From Synechocystis salina LEGE 00031 (lineage in GTDB: Bacteria; Cyanobacteriota; Cyanobacteriia; Cyanobacteriales; Microcystaceae), in assembly GCF_015207985.1 (NCBI RefSeq), contig NZ_JADEVV010000041.1:1-38957 (forward strand): a stretch of 38,957 nucleotides of DNA, in the 5' to 3' direction. Below, piece after piece: positions 34,223 through 38,957 of this stretch; the first letter of the stretch is position 1; every line of letters starts with the position of its first letter. Both the position numbers and the translations under genes were made by a program. The notes under the pieces were generated by a model, which worked only from the letters and a program-made list of their open reading frames with translations, ran no database searches and was not told the origin of the DNA.

Positions 34223-34879
34223 TTATTGGGGGCGATCGCCTATGGCCGACTCAATGGTTTGATCAAAACGCTTTTGTAGGAAGTGAAAGATAAAGTATAT
34301 GCCCACCATTCCCACCACAGCAGCTAGGGCAAACCAACTGAATTGGGTCGTCCAGGCAATAATTTGCTCAATGGTGACCACCCGCCCTAAAAAGTAGGCC
34401 AAACTGACAGTTATGGTGGCCCAAACGGAAGCACCGCCGATGTTGTAGAGCAAAAACTTGCCGTAGGGCATGCGGACAATGCCGGCCATGGGGCCCGCAA
34501 AAATCCTCAGCAGAGTGACAAAACGCCCCAAAAACACCGCTGCTGCCCCATTTTGGCTAAATTTATGCCGGGCTTGGTCTAGCTTTTCCTGGGGAATGTT
34601 AAACAGTTTGGCCGCCCTGGTCAGTAAGGGCCAACCGCCCCAACGTCCGACCCAGTAACCACAACTGTCGCCCAACACAGCCCCGGCGATCGCCGCAATT
34701 AATACACCGCCGTAACTTAAATCCCCACTGCCGGCCAAAAAGCCCCCCAACAGGGTTATGGTTTCTCCAGGGATGGGAATGCCCGCATTTTCCAAGGCAA
34801 TGCCAAAGAATACGGCTCCGTAACCATATTGACGGGCCAATTCCTGCAATGTCTCTAGCGAAAAAAATTCCCAACCCAT
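34223..34879 (-). CDS. DedA family (VTT/SNARE-associated) membrane protein
   Basis: 218 residues. The ENAGIPIPGETITLLGGFLA re-entrant loop near 30-48 and GRFVTLLRIFAGPMAGIVRMPYGKF near 118-142 are the two signatures of DedA proteins, with the conserved Glu and Arg residues present. Several membrane helices complete the fold (GVLIAAIAGAVLGDSCGYWVG; WFALAAVVGMVGIYFIFHFL). DedA proteins act as lipid flippases (undecaprenyl phosphate or phosphatidylethanolamine) or affect proton balance. It lies just upstream of the thioredoxin gene. Confidence 0.92.
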   Translation of the reverse strand: MGWEFFSLETLQELARQYGYGAVFFGIALENAGIPIPGETITLLGGFLAGSGDLSYGGVLIAAIAGAVLGDSCGYWVGRWGGWPLLTRAAKLFNIPQEKLDQARHKFSQNGAAAVFLGRFVTLLRIFAGPMAGIVRMPYGKFLLYNIGGASVWATITVSLAYFLGRVVTIEQIIAWTTQFSWFALAAVVGMVGIYFIFHFLQKRFDQTIESAIGDRPQ

Positions 34880-34944
34880 GGTGATGCTTATTTAATAATT
34901 CTTAATAATCTGCTTATTTTTAGTGTAACGGATGGGAGTGTTGG

Positions 34945-36216
34945 ATGCTGCCGAAAATTTTACTGCTCAGCAATGGCCATGGGGAAGATGCGATCGCCGT
35001 TAGTATTGGCCAGGCTTGGAGTGCACTGGCGGGGATGGAGCCGGGGGAAATATTAGTGGGATTGCCCTTGGTGGGGGAAGGCAGTAGTTATCGACGCTTA
35101 AACATTCCCCTAATTGGCCCGGTGAAAACCATGCCCTCCGGTGGCTTTAACAACATGGATGCCAGGGAACTATGGCGGGATGTGCAGGGGGGGCTATGGG
35201 GGCTCACTAAAGCCCAGTTGGGGAGTTTGAAACAATGGACAGCCCAAGGGGGCAAAGTTCTGGCAGTGGGGGATATCGTGCCCCTAGCCCTAGCTTGGTT
35301 GGGTAAAGCCGACTACGCCTTTGTGGGCACAGCCAAGTCGGAATATTATCTCCGCTCCCCCGTTGGGGAATGGTTACCCAGTACCCAAGCTTGGGAAAAA
35401 TGGCTTGGTTCCGCCTACTATCCTTGGGAGCGGTGGTTAATGACGAGGAAAAATTGCACAGCGGTCTTTCCCCGCGATCGCCTCACCCATGCAAGTTTAT
35501 TAAGCCAAGGTGTGGCTAGTTTCCCCGTGGGCAATCCGATGATGGACGGTTTAAACCCGCGAGATTGCCAACCCCAACCGTTACAGCCAGGGCAGAGTTT
35601 GACCATTACCCTGTTACCCGGTTCCCGATCGCCAGAAATGGAACGCAATTGGGCCCTGATTGGGCAAAGTTTAACCTCCGTGTTAGCCCATTTTCCCGAT
35701 ACTTCCGTAACTTTCCTGGCAGCGATCGCCCCTTCCCTGCCCTTAGCACCGTTGATGGCTGAAGTGGAAACCCACGGTTGGCAAAGATTGGAGGACAATA
35801 ACGTGGAACTTTTGAGCAACAAAATTTCTTGCCTGATCAAAGGCCCCGTTTACCAAAAAAGCCAAGCCCGTCTAGTTTTGAGTCAACAGCAGTTTGCCGA
35901 TTGTTTACACTATGCCCAAGCGGCGATCGCCATGGCTGGTACCGCTACAGAACAATTTGTCGGCCTTGGTAAACCAGTGATTAGTTTTCCTGGATCTGGT
36001 CCCCAATACAATCCTTATTTTGCCCATCGTCAAACCTGGCTTTTGGGTGAATCCTTAATTTTATTGGACAGTCCTGAGCAAACTGGGGAAGCTTTAAAAC
36101 GAGTTTTGTCCGATGGTGAGCGACTAGAGGCGATCGCCCGTAATGGTCGGGAACGATTGGGGGAAGCTGGAGCGGCCCGCCGCATCGCAGAAGTCCTCCG
36201 CCAACAATGGGGTTAG
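34945..36216 (+). CDS. LpxB-like conserved protein (TIGR03492 family)
   Basis: 423 residues. It opens with ILLLSNGHGEDAIAVSIGQAW and contains GKVLAVGDIVPLALAWLGKADYAFVGTAKSEYYL, LTITLLPGSRSPEMERNWALI, and AAIAMAGTATEQFVGLGKPVISFPGSGPQYNP. These are the GT-B glycosyltransferase-like features of lipid-A-disaccharide synthase, but the protein belongs to the separate cyanobacterial/Deinococcus family TIGR03492. The donor-binding AGTATEQ-x-x-GLGKP motif suggests a real glycosyltransferase, substrate unknown. It stands divergent from DedA and convergent with the glycosylase gene (31-bp gap). Confidence 0.85.
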   Translation: MLPKILLLSNGHGEDAIAVSIGQAWSALAGMEPGEILVGLPLVGEGSSYRRLNIPLIGPVKTMPSGGFNNMDARELWRDVQGGLWGLTKAQLGSLKQWTAQGGKVLAVGDIVPLALAWLGKADYAFVGTAKSEYYLRSPVGEWLPSTQAWEKWLGSAYYPWERWLMTRKNCTAVFPRDRLTHASLLSQGVASFPVGNPMMDGLNPRDCQPQPLQPGQSLTITLLPGSRSPEMERNWALIGQSLTSVLAHFPDTSVTFLAAIAPSLPLAPLMAEVETHGWQRLEDNNVELLSNKISCLIKGPVYQKSQARLVLSQQQFADCLHYAQAAIAMAGTATEQFVGLGKPVISFPGSGPQYNPYFAHRQTWLLGESLILLDSPEQTGEALKRVLSDGERLEAIARNGRERLGEAGAARRIAEVLRQQWG

Positions 36217-36247
36217 TTATTTGCCAGAAAAATTTCATCGCTAACAT

Positions 36248-36898
36248 TTACAAATGAATTTCGCTAACTGTTGCCGACAAACTCCGCCACAAATACCAAC
36301 TAGCCAAACTGCGATAGGGTCGCCAGTTTTTGCCGTATTCAAACACTTGTTTAGGATTAGGGCGATCGGGCAATTGATACAATTTTTGAATCGCAATGCG
36401 GATTCCCAAATCTTGATTCGGTAAGATATCCTGGCGACGGAGACGAAATAAGAGAAAAAGCTGGGCCGTCCAAGGGCCAATGCCTTTAATAGCCGTTAAC
36501 CGTTCAACAATGGCCAGATCATCCCAGGTTTCCAATTCAAATAAAGGGGGAAAATCATTTTGCAAGGCGATCGCCCAGATTTTTAAGTAGCGGGTTTTAT
36601 AGCGGGAGATGCCCAGTGATCTGAACGATTCAGGATCAACATTAGCTAAATTTTCCGGTGTCCATCCCTTCGGTTGGGCATAGTCTAAAAATCTTTGGAA
36701 TAACATTTGGGCTGTATTGGTATTGATTTGCTGACCAATAATCCCCCAGGCGATCGCCTCCAAGAGTGTTGTTCGGGGTGGATGATGGGTCAATGAGCAA
36801 ACTTCTAACCCATTAATTAAAGTGCCGAGTCGGGCATCTCGAGATTGTAAATATTCAATTCCTTGATTGAGATCAAGATCGTACAGGGTTTTTATCAT
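36248..36898 (-). CDS. DNA-3-methyladenine glycosylase II-like (HhH-GPD, AlkA family)
   Basis: 216 residues. AIAWGIIGQQINTNTAQMLFQRFLDY near 49-74 is the helical start, and LTAIKGIGPWTAQLFLLFRLRRQDILPNQDLGIRIA at 134-169 is the helix-hairpin-helix followed by the catalytic Asp (Asp163). It lacks the iron-sulfur cluster cysteines of EndoIII/MutY, as expected for AlkA-type. It removes alkylated bases from DNA in base excision repair. The N-terminal AlkA domain of E. coli is missing, making this the short form usual in cyanobacteria and many bacteria. Confidence 0.9.
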   Translation of the reverse strand: MIKTLYDLDLNQGIEYLQSRDARLGTLINGLEVCSLTHHPPRTTLLEAIAWGIIGQQINTNTAQMLFQRFLDYAQPKGWTPENLANVDPESFRSLGISRYKTRYLKIWAIALQNDFPPLFELETWDDLAIVERLTAIKGIGPWTAQLFLLFRLRRQDILPNQDLGIRIAIQKLYQLPDRPNPKQVFEYGKNWRPYRSLASWYLWRSLSATVSEIHL

Positions 36899-37060
36899 CG
36901 ATAATTGTTAAGCAGAGCGGTGCTTTCAATTTGACATGGCAAGGGGTAAAAATTAGTTTTAAATAGCCATTATTATGCCAAATATGGTCTAGATTAACTC
37001 AAAATTAAATTGCTTAATTGAGTATCTAATTTTGTCGTCTTATGCTTTGCCAAAATTCAT

Positions 37061-37933
37061 CTAAGTTTCACCATAGGCACGAATAATCGCTTGGGAACCC
37101 TGGTCTTCTCCCCCCAACAATTGAATAGATTCAAACAAACTTTCTGCCAACGTAACCCCTGGTAATTCCCCATTTTCAGCAGCTTCTCGGACAAGGCGTA
37201 GATCCTTAAGAAGATGTTTCACCATAAAACCTGGAGCAAAATCAGCTTTCGACATTTTCGGCCCCAAATTGGTTAAAGCCCAGGAACCCGCTGCCCCACT
37301 ACCGCAAACATCAATCACTAAATTTGGTTCGATTCCCAACTGTTTGGAAAGTTGTATGGCCTCAGCAGCGGCGATCGCATGGAGACCACAAAGAACTTGA
37401 TTACAGAGCTTAACCGCTTGACCACTGCCACTGAGACCACAATGAACTACTTTTTTCCCTATAGCTGTGAACACAGGCAAAGCTTCTTCAAAATCGGCAA
37501 GCTCTCCCCCCACCATGATGGTTAACGTACCGTTGACTGCACCAATATCGCCCCCGGTTACCGGTGCATCTAAAAAGCGCAAGCCCTTTGCTTTTAAAGT
37601 TGTGGCAAGCTCACAAGCCGCAGTTTTGCCAATAGTACTGCAATCAATTATTAAAGCTTGAGGTTTCGCATATTCAGCAATGCCCCCCGAACCTAAAATG
37701 AGTTGTTGAACATCTTTTTCGTCTCCAACACAGGTGAGAATAATATCCGCATTTTCCGCCGCTTCCGCAATGCTAGATACAACTTTAACTCCTGCTTTTG
37801 CCGCTTCTAGCGCAGAAGAACGATTCAAGCTGCGATTATAACCCATTGTTTGATAACCATGTTTGACCAGATTTTGAGCCATAGGACTGCCCATAACTCC
37901 TAAACCAAAAACAGCGATTTTGGAATTTTTCAT
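37061..37933 (-). CDS. Beta-hydroxyacid dehydrogenase (3-hydroxyisobutyrate/succinic semialdehyde reductase-like)
   Basis: 290 residues of the NAD(P)-dependent beta-hydroxyacid dehydrogenase family. The Rossmann motif is GLGVMGSPMAQNL at 10-22, the substrate-binding block is FLDAPVTGGDIGAVNGTLTIMVGG at 120-143, and the catalytic lysine is Lys175 in GSGQAVKLCNQVL. The cofactor region YNRSLNRS, with Asn-Arg-Ser after the second strand, favours NADPH. I recall slr0229 of Synechocystis as the orthologue. Relatives reduce succinic semialdehyde or glyoxylate, so the substrate is not settled. Confidence 0.9.
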   Translation of the reverse strand: MKNSKIAVFGLGVMGSPMAQNLVKHGYQTMGYNRSLNRSSALEAAKAGVKVVSSIAEAAENADIILTCVGDEKDVQQLILGSGGIAEYAKPQALIIDCSTIGKTAACELATTLKAKGLRFLDAPVTGGDIGAVNGTLTIMVGGELADFEEALPVFTAIGKKVVHCGLSGSGQAVKLCNQVLCGLHAIAAAEAIQLSKQLGIEPNLVIDVCGSGAAGSWALTNLGPKMSKADFAPGFMVKHLLKDLRLVREAAENGELPGVTLAESLFESIQLLGGEDQGSQAIIRAYGET

Positions 37934-38754
37934 AATAACTCTATACAGTTAAAACAACGAAGATAATAAGTTTAATAAATTAAAATAATCTATTCTAAAA
38001 TTTTAATAAAAAATGATGTTTTATCTCTGCAATTTGTTTTTCAGTCTAACATTTATTTGAAAAGATAAAAATCAAGAAGATCAGCGAAATTCAATGGTTC
38101 TTGGTATTTTCATAGATATTCAAGAAGAAATTCATATAAAGAGCAATATATTAAATAAATTTGCAAAAAGTAAAGGACGAAAGATTCCAGTCCTGGGAAG
38201 GGTAAAAACTGGTTAAAATAATACAAGCTTTTTATAGGGTAAAAGATTGCAATTTAGATCCTGGCACTGAACATTGTATTGTCAATTTAACTCAGAAGCG
38301 AGGGATTTGAACAACATTTTTCGACAATGATCGTAAACTCATTATCTAGGTGGTTAATCACCGGCAAGGAATTCTTGAGATCACAACATAAATCTGCAGG
38401 ATATACCTCTGAAAAAAGACTGAGCGAAGAATTTGGCATAATTGTCAGATATATCCAAATTTCATGGGCTATTTTGGGAATATTTTTCCTATAATGCATT
38501 AATAAGGCAAAAATTTAGTTTGATGGAGATACGGAATAATCATGAAATTAGTGGGAAGAAAATAAATCGGGGTTGGACTCTCAGAACGGACAGGTGGGAA
38601 AAATGAGTTTCTGTGATGAACTAGTCAGATATTTGCCGATATTTAGAGTATCGTAAAGAAGAAGTCTTTTTTTATGGCTTTTTCCAGAAACGTTGAATGG
38701 TATTTATGTGCCACCAAAAAATAAGCAGAATAACCCTATAGCAAAGCAAATTCA
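37934..38754. other. AT-rich DNA without a supported gene
   Basis: About 820 bp, visibly more AT-rich than the rest, with no HIP1 octamer after 37379. A 70-codon minus frame (38287-38499) and a short plus frame near 38604 show no known domain. It looks like acquired or decayed sequence next to the IS4-like element. Confidence 0.5.
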
Positions 38755-38957
38755 TCACCTTAGTGCTAACTCCCTTAGCCAGTGTACATAGCTTATTTTT
38801 TCACACATGAAAGCCTGTAGATAACGTAGCTTATCTAACATTGTTGTACCTGCTTCTTTCGGGATTACCAGTAATTTCAGTATCAAATAAGCAATTATAC
38901 AGGTATAAATTTGAATCGCAATTGCATTCTCATTTTTGGCAATCAGCCTATTCAGTT
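38755..38957 (-). mobile_element. IS4-like transposase, C-terminal end, running off the window
   Basis: On the minus strand, from the window edge to the stop at 38755-38757, 66 codons read LNRLIAKNENAIAIQIYTCI then AYLILKLLVIPKEAGTTMLD and KLRYLQAFMCEKISYVHWLR. I recognise this as the C-terminal helical end of an IS4-type transposase; the QI(W/Y)T-x2-IAYL(I/L)LK pattern is characteristic. No internal stop is seen in this part. The catalytic residues and the other terminus lie outside the window; the near end of the element was not located. Confidence 0.75.

Larger units (their letters stand above)
155..37379. repeat. Dispersed HIP1 octamer GCGATCGC
   Basis: Copies of GCGATCGC recur across the window (first at 155-162 and 346-353, last at 37372-37379), usually as GGCGATCGCC. 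HIP1 is characteristic of many cyanobacterial genomes. Long gaps without it fall over the ion-channel gene (7093-9914), the IS1-like element (12480-14759), the oxygenase/GrpB patch (31188-33989) and the end of the window, marking likely foreign or divergent DNA. The octamers were counted by eye. Confidence 0.85.

Noticed and set aside
38287-38499. 70-codon minus-strand frame in the AT-rich tail
   Set aside because: No recognisable domain; could be a remnant, but there is no positive evidence.

Overview
The window looks like chromosome of a unicellular cyanobacterium very close to Synechocystis. The octamer GCGATCGC (HIP1) recurs throughout. There is a carboxysome shell gene (ccmO), a class II FBPase/SBPase, a GGM-tailed GroEL without groES under a perfect CIRCE operator, a lumenal cyclophilin, phylloquinone genes, a y-type thioredoxin and several cyanobacteria-only families (DUF3038, DUF4335, DUF3082, TIGR03492). 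Most proteins recall Synechocystis PCC 6803 orthologues. Locus names I mention come from memory and were not looked up.

Layout. (1) 1-12.6 kb: a CPA-type cation/proton antiporter with a universal-stress (USP) tail and a DUF190/PII-like gene 19 nt downstream (both minus); ruvX and ppx (minus); an orphan two-partner-secretion translocator; a GST; a large RCK-pore-RCK ion-channel-like protein in AT-rich DNA; dapF; a DegT-family aminotransferase with a cysteine-rich insertion; a small conserved protein. (2) 12.76-13.67 kb: a dead IS1-family element with both 23-bp ends. (3) 13.7-17.3 kb: the bifunctional FBP/SBPase gene followed by tandem hairpins, a TPR protein, a TxlA/HCF164-like membrane thioredoxin, a Yfr2-like small RNA, and two small membrane proteins. 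(4) 17.5-32.3 kb: glycolate dehydrogenase GlcD, a PQ-loop protein, ccmO-accB-efp (minus), a lumenal cyclophilin, menC and a hotdog thioesterase, DUF445, the overlapping DUF3038/DUF4335 pair, a SIMPL-domain protein, a pentapeptide-repeat protein, a solo ABC ATPase, and groEL2. (5) 32.4-33.6 kb: an AT-rich patch with a frameshifted 2-oxoglutarate oxygenase and a GrpB-like gene. (6) 33.9-37.9 kb: y-type thioredoxin, DedA, a TIGR03492 LpxB-like protein, an AlkA-type glycosylase, and a beta-hydroxyacid dehydrogenase. (7) 38.0 kb to the end: AT-rich DNA with no supported gene, then the C-terminal end of an IS4-like transposase running off the window.

Functionally most genes are housekeeping: carbon fixation and photorespiration (FBP/SBPase, GlcD, CcmO), fatty acid synthesis (AccB), phylloquinone (MenC and thioesterase), redox (TxlA, TrxY), ion balance (antiporter, channel) and proteostasis (EF-P, cyclophilin, GroEL2). 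The points most worth a second look are the RCK-first channel with a non-canonical filter, the Yfr2-like RNA carrying the exact complement of the Yfr1 core motif, the antiporter/PII-like pair, the oxygenase broken at a C6 run, and the concealed decay of the IS1 transposase. I found no clear defence island, CRISPR array, prophage, tRNA or rRNA.
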